From contig CAVYXZ010000016.1 in NCBI GenBank assembly GCA_963772595.1, positions 620,001 through 684,000 on the forward strand: 64,000 nt of DNA, written 5' to 3'. The translations under genes were made by a program, and so were the position numbers. Under the pieces are notes generated by a model that had not been told where the DNA came from, did no database searches, and saw nothing but the letters and a program-made list of their open reading frames with translations. Source of the DNA: CAVYXZ01 sp963772595 (GTDB taxonomy: Bacteria; Chloroflexota; Anaerolineae; Aggregatilineales; Phototrophicaceae). Of this stretch, positions 34,242 through 45,637 are shown one piece after another; within the stretch, counting starts at the first letter, position 1, and each line of letters starts with the position of its first letter.

Positions 34242-35783
34242 ATGCCTCGTGCGTTGTTGAGTCCCTATGACAAAACCGGGTTGGTTGAGTTTGCGACTAC
34301 CCTATCGGAGCTTGGTTGGGATCTGGTTGCGAGCGGTGGAACGGAGCGTGTGCTGCGTGAAGCAGGTCTGGATGTGACGTCAGTGTCACGACTTACAGGT
34401 CTTCCTGAGATGTTGGGGGGAAGAGTGAAGACACTGCATCCGGCTGTACATGCAGGAATCCTTGCACGTGGTACGGAGGAAGACCTTGAGGACTTAACTT
34501 CTTTTGGTTATGCACCAATCAATATGGTGGTGTGTAATTTGTATCCGTTTCGAGAGACGGTGTCGCAGGCTGGCGTGACTTTGCAAGATGCGATTGAGCA
34601 GATTGATATTGGTGGGGTAACATTGCTTCGGGCTGCGGCAAAGAATTTTCTTAATGTGGTCGTCCTATGTGATGTAAATGACTATGCGAAAGTCGCTGCC
34701 GAGTTGAAGGCGACCGCAGACGTCAACCTGGCGACCCGACGCAGCCTGGCGGTTAAGGCATTCGCCCACACGCGCGATTATGACACTGCCATCCATGCCT
34801 ATCTCTCAGCAGACATAGCGCCTAATCTTGCCCTGGACGCCCTGCCCCAACAGCTTTCGCTGGGGATGCAGCAGGTCGATGTGCTGCGCTATGGTGAGAA
34901 CCCGCATCAGGTCGGCGCTTACTACAGCCGGACTGGCGCAAGCGGCCCGCTGGGGGGCACGTTGATGGGCGGCAAGAAGCAGCTGTCCTACAACAATTAC
35001 CTGGATATTGACGCGGCCTGGCGCGCCGTTAGCAGCTTTGACGACCCCACAGTCGTGATTGTGAAGCACTTGACACCAATTGGTATCGCCAGTGCTCAGA
35101 ACATCGCAGAGGCCTACCCGATGGCGAATGAGGCCGATCCCCTATCCGCCTACGGCAGTGTGGTCGCGGTCAACCGGGAAGTTGATCTCGCCTTTGTGGA
35201 ATCGCTCGGTTCGGTCTTCACTGAAGCCGTCGCCGCCCCTGGTTTCTCGCCGGAGGCTCTCGAACGCTTCGCTGCAAAACGTAAGAACTGCCGTCTGGTT
35301 CAGATCGCCCGGCCCTTTGAAGGTCTGGAACTGGAGTTTCGTACCGTGCATGGTGGCGTGTTGGTACAGCGTGCGGATATGGGCGATCCTGAGGGTACAG
35401 AATTGACTGCGGTTACAGAACGCAAACCGACCGAAGAGGAGTTGCAGGCCCTGCAATACGCCTGGAAAGCGGTCCAGCATGTCCGGTCGAATGCCATTGC
35501 GATTGCCCTGCCCGACCGGGTGATTGGGGTAGGTGGTGGACTGCCAAGCCGTGTAGATGCGGTCAAGCTGGCGGTTATCAAGGCCGGTGATCGCGCAGCG
35601 GGGGCTGCTCTGGCATCTGATGCATTGTTCCCCTTTGCGGATGGGATCGAAGCGGCTGCTGAGGCGGGAATCACGGCGGTCATTCAGCCCGGCGGCTCGA
35701 TTCGGGATGCTGAAGTCATCGAAGCGGCCAATAACGCGAATATCGCCATGCTGTTTACCGGAGTCCGGCATTTCCGGCACTAA
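34242..35783 (+). CDS. purH: Bifunctional AICAR formyltransferase/IMP cyclohydrolase PurH
   Basis: PurH catalyses the last two steps of purine synthesis. The N-terminal IMP cyclohydrolase part (about 1-150) has LLSPYDKTGLVEFA, LVASGGTERVL and GRVKTLHPAVHAGILAR. The AICARFT part has LRYGENPHQVGAYY, GGKKQLSYNNYLD and VKHLTPIGIAS. The usual Pro-Cys-Gly of this last motif (KHxNPCG) reads TPIG here. Length (513) is normal. The ATG at 34242 follows AAGAAGG. Base composition changes sharply near 34,685: the last lines before are about 43% G+C and the lines after about 60-62%. Confidence 0.93.
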   Translation: MPRALLSPYDKTGLVEFATTLSELGWDLVASGGTERVLREAGLDVTSVSRLTGLPEMLGGRVKTLHPAVHAGILARGTEEDLEDLTSFGYAPINMVVCNLYPFRETVSQAGVTLQDAIEQIDIGGVTLLRAAAKNFLNVVVLCDVNDYAKVAAELKATADVNLATRRSLAVKAFAHTRDYDTAIHAYLSADIAPNLALDALPQQLSLGMQQVDVLRYGENPHQVGAYYSRTGASGPLGGTLMGGKKQLSYNNYLDIDAAWRAVSSFDDPTVVIVKHLTPIGIASAQNIAEAYPMANEADPLSAYGSVVAVNREVDLAFVESLGSVFTEAVAAPGFSPEALERFAAKRKNCRLVQIARPFEGLELEFRTVHGGVLVQRADMGDPEGTELTAVTERKPTEEELQALQYAWKAVQHVRSNAIAIALPDRVIGVGGGLPSRVDAVKLAVIKAGDRAAGAALASDALFPFADGIEAAAEAGITAVIQPGGSIRDAEVIEAANNANIAMLFTGVRHFRH

Positions 35784-35839
35784 ATTCCAGCGGCGGCCTG
35801 CAAGTCTCCCTGACTACACGAAATGTATTGTCTGTGATG

Positions 35840-36868
35840 TCAGAAGGCTCGGAGATACTGGTTCAGGAAGCCAACGACGCGCTCAGCATACTGCTCCGGG
35901 TCCGCTTCGCGCATTCCCGTGTGACCCGCCCCAGGAACTATGTAGAGCGCCTTCGGACCGCTGGCCGCCGCATACATAATCCGGCTGTCTTCCGGGTCAA
36001 TCACCTCGTCGTCTGAGCCATGCACAAACAGGATTGGTCGAGGCGCAATCGCATCGAGATCCGGCATTAAGTCTACCTGGCTTGCTGGCACGCCCGTCAA
36101 CCGGTCCACAAAAAACGGCACCAGTGGCGCAGGCGGCTGTCCGGTATACAACCGAATGATTTTGCGCCAGCTTGTGGCAATACTGCGAAAGGTGCTTTCT
36201 GCAATGACCGCCCGGATCTCCGGGATCACCGCCGCTGCATGAACAACGGTGACAGCGCCGAGCGAATGCCCCAGCGCAGCGATCCTACTCGCGTCAACTT
36301 CCCGCCGTGACAGTAGATACTGAACAGCGGCGCGCACATCCTCGATCTCGTTGTAGCCCAGCGACATGACCGTGCCATCGCTGTCGCCGTGATTGCGCAG
36401 GTCGATCAAGAGCGTATGGTACCCTTGCGCATTCAGGAGGGCCGCATCGCCAATCAGCGCGCCTCGATTGCCGCCGAGTCCATGAACCAGTATGACGGCT
36501 GCGCCATCGCTATTTTCCGCCCGGATAAACCAGGCCGCGATGTGTAAGCCGTCTGAAGTGCTGAAGCGAACGTCCTCCCAATCCGTCAGTCCCTGATCAG
36601 CCGGATTGAACGCAACCCGATTACGCGGCGGGCACAGCCATTGACGGGCCTGGGAATGGGAGACATATACGACGATCACAGCCGCAGCCATCAGCCCCAG
36701 TATGAACAGGATGACCGCAGCGCTGCGCCAGCATGGCAGCAGGCCAATCAGCTCCAGGACATCACGGCGGGCCAAATACAGGGCAGCGAGCGCAGCCCCT
36801 GCCAGGATACCTCCCAGGGTCAGCAGCAGCGCAATTTCGCGCCAGCGAGATAGAAATCGCCGAAACAC
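35840..36868 (-). CDS. Membrane-anchored alpha/beta hydrolase
   Basis: Two hydrophobic helices at the N-terminus (IALLLTLGGILAGAALAALYL and a second at about 45-65) precede an alpha/beta-hydrolase domain. The oxyanion segment is VILVHGLGGNRG, the nucleophile elbow GHSLGAVTV (Ser), the acid lies near HGSDDEVIDPEDS, and the catalytic His is in GAGHTGM. This matches the BAAT/Fsh-like 'alpha/beta fold hydrolase' group; the substrate is unknown. It is transcribed alone, on the strand opposite to purH and the tRNA. Confidence 0.85.
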   Translation of the reverse strand: MFRRFLSRWREIALLLTLGGILAGAALAALYLARRDVLELIGLLPCWRSAAVILFILGLMAAAVIVVYVSHSQARQWLCPPRNRVAFNPADQGLTDWEDVRFSTSDGLHIAAWFIRAENSDGAAVILVHGLGGNRGALIGDAALLNAQGYHTLLIDLRNHGDSDGTVMSLGYNEIEDVRAAVQYLLSRREVDASRIAALGHSLGAVTVVHAAAVIPEIRAVIAESTFRSIATSWRKIIRLYTGQPPAPLVPFFVDRLTGVPASQVDLMPDLDAIAPRPILFVHGSDDEVIDPEDSRIMYAAASGPKALYIVPGAGHTGMREADPEQYAERVVGFLNQYLRAF

Positions 36869-36940
36869 AAAACCTCCACTTCCTTCGATGCCGGTATTCT
36901 ACATCCTCAAGCCTAGAAGCGCTCAAATCGGCTTCCAGCA

Positions 36941-36970
36941 TTGATTCCCAGCCTGAGACCATGCTATAAT
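36941..36970 (+). promoter_or_regulatory. Promoter of tRNA-Thr
   Basis: TTGATT (36941-36946) and TATAAT (36965-36970, preceded by TGC as an extended -10) are 18 bases apart, ending 12 bases before the tRNA. Confidence 0.75.
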
Positions 36971-36982
36971 ATCGGCCACAGC

Positions 36983-37054
36983 GCCACCCTAGCTCAATGG
37001 CAGAGCATACGCTTCGTAAGCGTGAGGTTGTGGGTTCAAGTCCCACGGGTGGCT
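36983..37054 (+). tRNA. tRNA-Thr, anticodon CGT
   Basis: Cloverleaf: acceptor GCCACCC/GGGTGGC, D-arm GCTC...GAGC, anticodon stem TACGC/GCGTG with loop TTCGTAA (anticodon CGT, reading ACG), and T-arm GTGGG-TTCAAGT-CCCAC. The discriminator base is T and CCA is not encoded. Length is 72 bases. Confidence 0.97.
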
Positions 37055-37063
37055 CCTCAAACA

Positions 37064-37089
37064 GCCCGTAGATCCTTGCGGGCCTTTTT
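37064..37089 (+). terminator. Rho-independent terminator after tRNA-Thr
   Basis: GCCCGTA pairs with TGCGGGC (with a G-T pair) around GATCCT, followed by CTTTTTA. It sits between the tRNA and udk and would limit read-through into udk. Confidence 0.75.
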
Positions 37090-37109
37090 ATTAATGCGGG
37101 AAGGTGAAC

Positions 37110-37757
37110 ATGAGCGATCAGCCGCGCCCCGTTACCATTGGTGTCGCTGGGGGCACAGGGTCGGGCAAGACCACCTTTTCGCAAGCCCTGCTGGACCGGA
37201 TCGGTCCCACCGGAATCGCCTACCTGCCCCATGATCGCTACTATAAAGACATCAATCACATCCCTCTGCACGAACGCCGCCTGCGCAATTTCGACCATCC
37301 CAACGCGCTCGACACGCAAATTCTGGTCCAGAATCTGAAAGATTTACAGAACGGCCAGCCAACCGAGGCACCCGTCTATGACTTCCGCGAGCATCAGCGT
37401 ATGCCATATACCGACACGATCCAGCCGCAGCCTATTCTGCTGGTGGAAGGCATTCTCATCTTCGCTGAAGCCGCCCTGCGCGATCTTTTTGACGTGAAGA
37501 TTTTCGTCGATACCGATGCTGACGTGCGCTTCATTCGCCGCCTGCGCCGCGACATCACCGAACGAGGCCGCAGCGTCGAATCAGTCATCGAACAGTATCT
37601 CAACACGGTGCGTCCTATGCACCTGGAATTTGTCGAACCCAGCAAGCGCTATGCTGATGTAATCGTCCCGATAGGCGGCTATAATGCCGTTGCGCTCGAC
37701 TTCATCACCGACCGCATTCGCTCGCTGCTGGCTCAGGCCGCACCCCCCGATTCTTAG
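37110..37757 (+). CDS. udk: Uridine kinase
   Basis: Udk phosphorylates uridine and cytidine in pyrimidine salvage. The P-loop GVAGGTGSGKTTFSQALL is near the N-terminus, followed by LPHDRYYKD, NFDHPNALD, YDFREHQR, and the Walker-B-like PILLVEGILIF. RRLRRDITERGRSVESVIEQY is also characteristic. 215 residues, a normal length. The ATG at 37110 has GGAAGGTGA immediately ahead; the GTG at 37104 overlaps this ribosome site and is less likely. Confidence 0.95.
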   Translation: MSDQPRPVTIGVAGGTGSGKTTFSQALLDRIGPTGIAYLPHDRYYKDINHIPLHERRLRNFDHPNALDTQILVQNLKDLQNGQPTEAPVYDFREHQRMPYTDTIQPQPILLVEGILIFAEAALRDLFDVKIFVDTDADVRFIRRLRRDITERGRSVESVIEQYLNTVRPMHLEFVEPSKRYADVIVPIGGYNAVALDFITDRIRSLLAQAAPPDS

Positions 37758-37761
37758 GGCA

Positions 37762-37791
37762 TTGACGCTGCCTCAGCAGCCATGCTATACT
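37762..37791 (+). promoter_or_regulatory. Promoter of the valS T-box leader
   Basis: TTGACG (37762-37767) and TATACT (37786-37791), 18 bases apart, with TGC before the -10. The expected start is near 37798, giving a leader of about 275 bases before valS. Confidence 0.75.
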
Positions 37792-37797
37792 GCCCTG

Positions 37798-38050
37798 CAA
37801 AGGCGAAGATTGGGAAGAAGTAGATCGACGCTCTCACAGTAGAGAATGTGAGTCACCGGCTGAAAGCTCACTTGTGATCGTCCTTCGAAGGTCGCCCAGG
37901 AGCCGCCCTGCTGAAGCGCATGACTAGGCAGGGCCGGGTAAGCCCGTTAACGCTTTTGAGAGCTTCGCCAGTGATTGGCGAAGAAACAAGGTGGTACCGC
38001 GGAAGCTAATCCTTTCGTCCTTGTGTTCGGGACGAGAGGATTTTTTATTT
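37798..38050 (+). promoter_or_regulatory. T-box riboswitch (tRNA-sensing leader) of valS
   Basis: The T-box sequence AAGGTGGTACCGCGG lies at 37988-38002, followed by TTTCGTCCTT and an intrinsic terminator: AATCCTTTCGTCC (38008-38020) pairs with GGGACGAGAGGATT, then a T-run. Uncharged tRNA would pair with the T-box, form the antiterminator and allow valS transcription. The upstream 190 bases fold as a Stem I-type region (for example CTCACAG...GTGAG). GTC triplets that could be the valine specifier are present around 37880, but I cannot fix which one is used. Confidence 0.9.
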
Positions 38051-38074
38051 TCGGGGGAAGCGGAGGAGCGCCCT

Positions 38075-40696
<2,622 letters not shown>

Positions 40697-40701
40697 CGGT
40701 G

Positions 40702-40726
40702 AGGCCCCGGCTCTGGGGCCTTTTTT
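40702..40726 (+). terminator. Rho-independent terminator after valS
   Basis: AGGCCCC pairs with GGGGCCT around GGCTCT, followed by TTTTTT. Confidence 0.88.
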
Positions 40727-40738
40727 ATTGAGGAGGCC

Positions 40739-40963
40739 TCAGGTACGCTGCCCGCGGTGGCGCACAAAGATAGCACGCCCAGCGTCCCGTGCTGCCCGGC
40801 GTACCGCCTCGTCGGGATCGTGTTCGAAGACCTTTTCCAGCGCAGGAAGCGCAGCCTCGTCACCAATCAACTGCAATTCCTGTATCGACTTGAGTCGAAC
40901 AGCAGGGTTTTTATCCTGTAAGCGCGCAATATGATAATCGACCAGTCGTCGGTCTGGCATCAT
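40739..40963 (-). CDS. Small HEAT-repeat protein (74 residues)
   Basis: Two HEAT-type helix pairs are visible: NPAVRLKSIQELQLIGDEAAL and PDEAVRRAARDAGRAI. No signal or membrane segment. It is likely an interaction module; the partner is unknown. It converges with valS, whose terminator lies between. The start could be either of two consecutive ATG codons. Confidence 0.6.
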   Translation of the reverse strand: MMPDRRLVDYHIARLQDKNPAVRLKSIQELQLIGDEAALPALEKVFEHDPDEAVRRAARDAGRAIFVRHRGQRT

Positions 40964-41043
40964 TTACCTTACCTGGCAGATGAAGGTTAAGTGCTTTATC
41001 TGCAAACTCTAACCCGATCCTACCCTTCAGCGGCAACGCGAAA

Positions 41044-41073
41044 CTTGCCACTCCTTTTTAAGACATATATAAT
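41044..41073 (+). promoter_or_regulatory. Promoter upstream of the PAS histidine kinase gene
   Basis: TTGCCA (41044-41049) and TATAAT (41068-41073) are 18 bases apart, leaving a leader of about 130 bases before the start at 41209. I see no other feature in the 245-base gap 40964-41208. Confidence 0.55.
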
Positions 41074-41208
41074 GGCGGATAAGTTCTATTTTGCGCAAGC
41101 TGAGTTGCTCTGTCAAATCAGGCGCGACAACGGCGGCATCCCGGTACTAAATTCCTATCACGTGCATCTCCCGTGAGAAACGCGCTCCGATGAAGTGAGG
41201 CATAAAGT

Positions 41209-42720
41209 ATGCAGATCGAAACCAATCAATCCACGCTGACTTTCCTGCAGCAGGTCTTGAATATGATGGCATCGCAGCCCGATCCGCTACAGAGTGCCGA
41301 GTTGATCCTGGAGTCGGCGATGAGCCATACCGGCGCATCCGGGGCCTGCTTCATGGTCTTCGGCGATTCGGATGTCTGCATTCTGGCCGGAGATGCCCAG
41401 GCGCCAGACGCGGCGCTTGAGGAGGTGATGCGGAATCTGTCCGCAGGCTTGCACGTCGATCTGCCAACCGCTAATGGCAGCCATCCTGGACAATTTCTGG
41501 CCGCTGCCCTCTTCAGTGGAGACCTGCTGACCGGCGCGTTCTACCTGCTGGTGCCCGACGGATTCGATGAGCAGGACGAGCAGCAGAGAGCCATGCTCGA
41601 CACGCTGCGCGATGCCCTGGCGGTGCTATCCAGCAGCGTGCAGACGATTGAACGTGTGGACCGTGCCGAGCAGTTGACCGCCTCTATCGTCACCAGCATC
41701 ACCGACCCGCTGCTGGTCGTAGATGACGATAAGCAGCTCCTGTTCATGAATCCCGCTGCCGAGCACGAGTTCGATACCTCGATTGAAACGGCCCAGGGGC
41801 AGGCGCTGGAAGACATCGTGCAGTCTGAGGAACTGATGAAGTTCGCCGAAGATGCCAACACCAGCCGTCATGAGTGGGTCAGCGACAGCGGAAAGACCTA
41901 CGTACCTCATGCCGAACCGGTGCGCGATCAGGACGGCGTCGTTGAGGGCTGGGTGCTGGCGCTGCGCGACATTACCCACTACAAGAAACTGATCCGCAAC
42001 CAGCATGAGTTCACCCGCATTGTTTCGCATGACCTGCGCTCGCCGCTCACCTCGATGAAGGGCTTCGCCAACATGCTTGAATACAAGCAGATCGGTGAAC
42101 TCAACGAGCGTCAGGCACATTTTGTGGACCGTATTCTGTCCGGCGTCAGCCAGATGACCGCGCTGGTCGATAACATCCAGGATGCGGGCCGCTTCGACCC
42201 CGAATCCGGCTTTTACGAGATGGCACGCTCGCAGTGCGACATCGGCGAGATCGTCAACCGCATCAGCGACACTTACCTCGTGCCCGCCGAGAAGGGGGAA
42301 CTGAAGCTCACCGTCCACGTGGCCGACGATGTGCCGATTATCAACGCCGACGTCAACATGATCGAACGGGCGGTCATCAATCTGGTCGATAACGCCATCA
42401 AGTACACGCCCAACGGCGGCACGGTCGATGTCCATGCGCAGACCGAAAGTGACCAGGTGATTATCAGCGTCAGCGATACCGGCTTCGGCATCAGCCCGGA
42501 TAACCTCAAACGTCTGTTTGAACGTCACTTCCGCATCCCGCGTGAGGAGCACAAACGCATCAAGGGCAGCGGCCTGGGCCTGTTTATCGTCAGAAGTGTC
42601 GCCATCCGGCATGGCGGGGATGCCTGGGTCGTCAGCGAAGAAGGTAAAGGCACGACCTTCTTTATCAGCATTCCCCTCTCTGGGGCGAATCTGATCGGTG
42701 CTGACAGCGACGCTCAGTAG
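41209..42720 (+). CDS. Soluble sensor histidine kinase (GAF-like, PAS, HisKA, HATPase)
   Basis: A 503-residue kinase with no membrane helix. The N-terminal ~150 residues look GAF-like. A PAS domain follows at about 155-255 (ITDPLLVVDDDKQLLFMNPAA). The phospho-acceptor is His ~274 in FTRIVSHDLRSPLTSMKGFA. The ATPase domain has N-box ERAVINLVDNAIKYTPNGG, G1 DTGFGI and G2 GSGLGLFIV. No response regulator is adjacent, so it is an orphan or works with a distant partner. mutL follows with its own promoter. Confidence 0.9.
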   Translation: MQIETNQSTLTFLQQVLNMMASQPDPLQSAELILESAMSHTGASGACFMVFGDSDVCILAGDAQAPDAALEEVMRNLSAGLHVDLPTANGSHPGQFLAAALFSGDLLTGAFYLLVPDGFDEQDEQQRAMLDTLRDALAVLSSSVQTIERVDRAEQLTASIVTSITDPLLVVDDDKQLLFMNPAAEHEFDTSIETAQGQALEDIVQSEELMKFAEDANTSRHEWVSDSGKTYVPHAEPVRDQDGVVEGWVLALRDITHYKKLIRNQHEFTRIVSHDLRSPLTSMKGFANMLEYKQIGELNERQAHFVDRILSGVSQMTALVDNIQDAGRFDPESGFYEMARSQCDIGEIVNRISDTYLVPAEKGELKLTVHVADDVPIINADVNMIERAVINLVDNAIKYTPNGGTVDVHAQTESDQVIISVSDTGFGISPDNLKRLFERHFRIPREEHKRIKGSGLGLFIVRSVAIRHGGDAWVVSEEGKGTTFFISIPLSGANLIGADSDAQ

Positions 42721-42745
42721 ACAGCATCCATGACCAGGGTATAAT
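42718..42745 (+). promoter_or_regulatory. Promoter of mutL
   Basis: TAGACA (42718-42723) and TATAAT (42740-42745), 16 bases apart. The -35 covers the stop codon of the kinase gene. The sequence right after the -10, AGAATACC, makes an imperfect dyad with GGTAT. Confidence 0.6.
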
Positions 42746-42778
42746 AGAATACCTGTTCTCCCCAGCGTAAGGGGTCTC

Positions 42779-44536
42779 ATGCCGATTCAGATTCTCAACG
42801 AAACGGTCGTGGCGCAGATCGCTGCCGGTGAGGTCATCGAACGCCCCGCCTCGGTCGTCAAGGAATTGATTGAAAACGCGCTCGACGCAGGTGCGACGAC
42901 GATTCACGTCTCGGTCAGCGGTGGCGGCAGGCGCGTCATGCAGGTCAGTGACAACGGTCAGGGTATCCCGACGGACGAAGTTGAGTTGGCCTTTGCTCGC
43001 CATGCGACCAGCAAGCTTAGCGCTGCCGATGACCTGTCCAATATTCGGACGCTCGGCTTTCGTGGCGAAGCCCTCGCCAGTATCGCCTCGGTCAGCCAGG
43101 TCACCATGACCACCTGCACCGCGGACGAGGCTGCCGGATCGCGTATTCAACTGGAAGGGGGGCGAATGCTCTCCTGCCGTCCAGTGGGCGCGCCTGCCGG
43201 GACCGTGATCGCCGTCGAGAACCTGTTTTTCAATACACCGGCACGGCTCAAATTTCTGAAAGCAGAAAACACGGAAAAGCGGCACATCGCCACCATCGTC
43301 AGCCGCTACGCGATGGCCTACCCTGGTGTGCGGTTTGTGCTCGAACAGGATGGTCGTGAAACCCTGCGCACTGATGGCACCGGCCAGCTCAGCGACGTGC
43401 TGGTCACGACTCTGGGCCTGCGCACCATGCGCGATATGTTCGAGTTCAGCAGCGACGGCGGGCACCCGATTCAGGTCTACGGCTTCGCTTCGCTGCCCAG
43501 CTATCACCGCTCAGACCGCTCCGCCATTACACTTTTTGTCAACGGACGCTGGATCCAGGATTCGAGCCTGTCCTATGCCGTCATTCAGGCCTATCACACT
43601 TTCCTGATGAAGGGCCGTTATCCGGTCGCCGTCGTTATGATCGACATGCCGCCCGCCGAGGTTGATGTCAACGTTCACCCGACAAAGGCCGAGGTCCGCT
43701 TCCGCAACGCCAACGAAATCTTCGCCACGCTTCAGCGTACGCTGCGCCGCGCTCTGCTCGAAGAAATGCAGACTCCCACCCTGGCCGAGAACCGGGGCCT
43801 GGTCGCAGCCGACCCGACCTCATCCCAGATGCAGTTGGACATAGACCTGGATTCGCCTGGCTGGTACCCGCACCAGTATTACAGCGCCAGCAAAGACGTG
43901 ATTCGTGAAGACGCCACCAGCATCCCGGAGGGACCCGACCGCCCGGCTCGTCCGCGCACACTCCCGATGCTGCGTGTCATCGGCCAGGTGGGCGCATCCT
44001 ATATCGTCGCCGAGGGTCCAGCGGGGCTGTATCTCATCGACCAGCACGCCGCGCATGAACGCATCCTCTACGAGCAGTTTATGGAGGATTACCGGCATCA
44101 GGAACCCGTCGCCCAGTACACACTGTCCGCGCAAACCCTCGAACTACCGCCCACCGAAGCGCGTCTGCTGGAAGACAATCTGGACGCGCTCGACTCGGTC
44201 GGCTTTCACCTGGAAGCCTTCGGCGTGAACACCTTTGTGATTCGCAGCGTCCCGGCCATGCTGGCCGATGAGGACCCTGTCGAAGCGGTGCTGGGCGTCA
44301 TAGACGAGTTGGAACGCGGCGAGACACCGGGTCAGATTAGCGCTGAAGAGAAGATCGTGCAGCGCGTGTGCAAACAGGCCGCTGTCAAGGCCGGGACCAT
44401 CCTCAGCCTGGAAGAAATGCAGGGCCTCATCCGCCAGTTGGAACGCAGCCCCTCGCCGCACACCTGTCCGCATGGCCGCCCAACCATGCTCCATATGACC
44501 AGCGATCAACTGGCGCGCGAATTCGGACGCAAGTAA
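42779..44536 (+). CDS. mutL: DNA mismatch repair protein MutL with endonuclease motif
   Basis: MutL couples mismatch recognition to strand nicking. The N-terminal GHKL ATPase has VVKELIENALDAGA, DNGQGI and TLGFRGEALASIASVS, followed by FFNTPARLKFL and the DVNVHPTKAEVRF segment. The C-terminal domain contains DQHAAHERILYE, the metal-dependent endonuclease motif of MutL proteins from bacteria without MutH, plus CKQAAVKAG and CPHGRPT, other metal-site elements. Length 585, intact. No mutS gene is in the window. Confidence 0.96.
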   Translation: MPIQILNETVVAQIAAGEVIERPASVVKELIENALDAGATTIHVSVSGGGRRVMQVSDNGQGIPTDEVELAFARHATSKLSAADDLSNIRTLGFRGEALASIASVSQVTMTTCTADEAAGSRIQLEGGRMLSCRPVGAPAGTVIAVENLFFNTPARLKFLKAENTEKRHIATIVSRYAMAYPGVRFVLEQDGRETLRTDGTGQLSDVLVTTLGLRTMRDMFEFSSDGGHPIQVYGFASLPSYHRSDRSAITLFVNGRWIQDSSLSYAVIQAYHTFLMKGRYPVAVVMIDMPPAEVDVNVHPTKAEVRFRNANEIFATLQRTLRRALLEEMQTPTLAENRGLVAADPTSSQMQLDIDLDSPGWYPHQYYSASKDVIREDATSIPEGPDRPARPRTLPMLRVIGQVGASYIVAEGPAGLYLIDQHAAHERILYEQFMEDYRHQEPVAQYTLSAQTLELPPTEARLLEDNLDALDSVGFHLEAFGVNTFVIRSVPAMLADEDPVEAVLGVIDELERGETPGQISAEEKIVQRVCKQAAVKAGTILSLEEMQGLIRQLERSPSPHTCPHGRPTMLHMTSDQLAREFGRK

Positions 44537-44539
44537 ACG

Positions 44540-45637
44540 CTAACGGCTCTGCCAGCTAAAAGCGCGGATTTCTGGCGTGCCGCTGACGATCCCGTAGACG
44601 CCGTCAGCGTTCGGCTTCGCCACCGTGACCGTCCACTGCATCACATGTGTTTCGCCATCGGTCGGCACCAGCGAATCTGGCAGCAGCAGCGCGGTATCGC
44701 GCGTGATGTCGTTGAAGATCTGGCCGGTCTTGGTATCCGTCACCTGCACCAGATAGACCTCGTCCGGCAGCAGGACACCCACACTCACCCACTCCAGCAG
44801 GAACGGCCCGGCAGGCACAATCGCATCGCGCGGCGGCGAGATCACCACTGGCGGTGCATGGGTTGGCGTTGGTGTGGGAGTCTCGCTGCCGGAAGGCGTT
44901 GGCGAGAGCGTCGGCGTCGGCGTCGGTGCGGGGACTAATACCGTCTGCCCGACCTGCAAGATCGGCCCGCAGTTCGGCCCGCCGCTCTGAATTTCGAAGT
45001 TGCAACCCGCAAAAGAAATATCCGGGTTGAGCACGGCAAGCACTTCCAGCGTCGTGTTATACAGCACAGCAATATCGACGATGGTTTGCCCTTCCGTCAC
45101 CATATGCTCAATGATCGGCGCATCCACGTTCAGGCCAGTGGACGGAGACGTAGGCGCAACGCCTATCCCCAACGACTGCGAGAGATCCGGCGCAGGCGTA
45201 AAATCCTCCGGTGTCGGCGTAGCCGTCTGGCGCGGAATCAGGATGACCGCGCCCGGCCCAGGCAGCGAATCCGCATTCGGGATGTTGTCGTTCATCCGCA
45301 CGATCTCGTCGAAGACGCCAAAATCGCGGTAGCCGAACAACTGCACAATATAGCCCAGCGTATCGTCGGCCTGAATCGTATATTCATACGGCCCTGGCGT
45401 ATCCGTCGGCGTCGGCATCTGGGTCGGCGTTGCGGGAGGCAGAGTCGGCGCCGCGTTGACCTGCACGGTCGCTTGCGTGACGGTTGCACTGGCGGTCAAC
45501 GTCACGCTGGGCACCGCCGTCTGTTCGATTACCTCGACCGTCGGGCTGACTCCGCCCACCGGCCCCTGCGCGAAATTGCAGCCCGTCATGAGCAGCAGTA
45601 ATCCCGGCAGGCTGAGCCATTTAAGCTGTCGAATCAT
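44540..45637 (-). CDS. LysM lipoprotein with Thr/Pro-rich linkers
   Basis: The start MIRQLKWLSLPGLLLLMTGC at 45637 gives a lipoprotein signal with the lipobox LLMTGC. A first LysM-like region follows (YTIQADDTLGYIVQLFGYRD), then a second (HMVTEGQTIVDIAVLYNTTLEVLAVLNPDI) with Cys pairs, the linker PAPTPTPTLSPTPSGSETPT, and a C-terminal beta-domain (PAGPFLLEWVSVGVLLPDEVYLV...) shared with the neighbouring paralogue. Surface-anchored and probably wall-binding. Its start overlaps the end of the neighbour by 17 bases. Tail to tail with mutL. Confidence 0.75.
   Translation of the reverse strand: MIRQLKWLSLPGLLLLMTGCNFAQGPVGGVSPTVEVIEQTAVPSVTLTASATVTQATVQVNAAPTLPPATPTQMPTPTDTPGPYEYTIQADDTLGYIVQLFGYRDFGVFDEIVRMNDNIPNADSLPGPGAVILIPRQTATPTPEDFTPAPDLSQSLGIGVAPTSPSTGLNVDAPIIEHMVTEGQTIVDIAVLYNTTLEVLAVLNPDISFAGCNFEIQSGGPNCGPILQVGQTVLVPAPTPTPTLSPTPSGSETPTPTPTHAPPVVISPPRDAIVPAGPFLLEWVSVGVLLPDEVYLVQVTDTKTGQIFNDITRDTALLLPDSLVPTDGETHVMQWTVTVAKPNADGVYGIVSGTPEIRAFSWQSR

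Noticed and set aside
40964..41208. A small protein gene before the PAS kinase
   Set aside because: The short open frames have no ribosome site and overlap the predicted promoter; I treat this as leader sequence.
41626..42780. 384-codon open frame antisense to the PAS histidine kinase
   Set aside because: The kinase has all catalytic boxes in frame; the antisense sequence has no recognisable domain.
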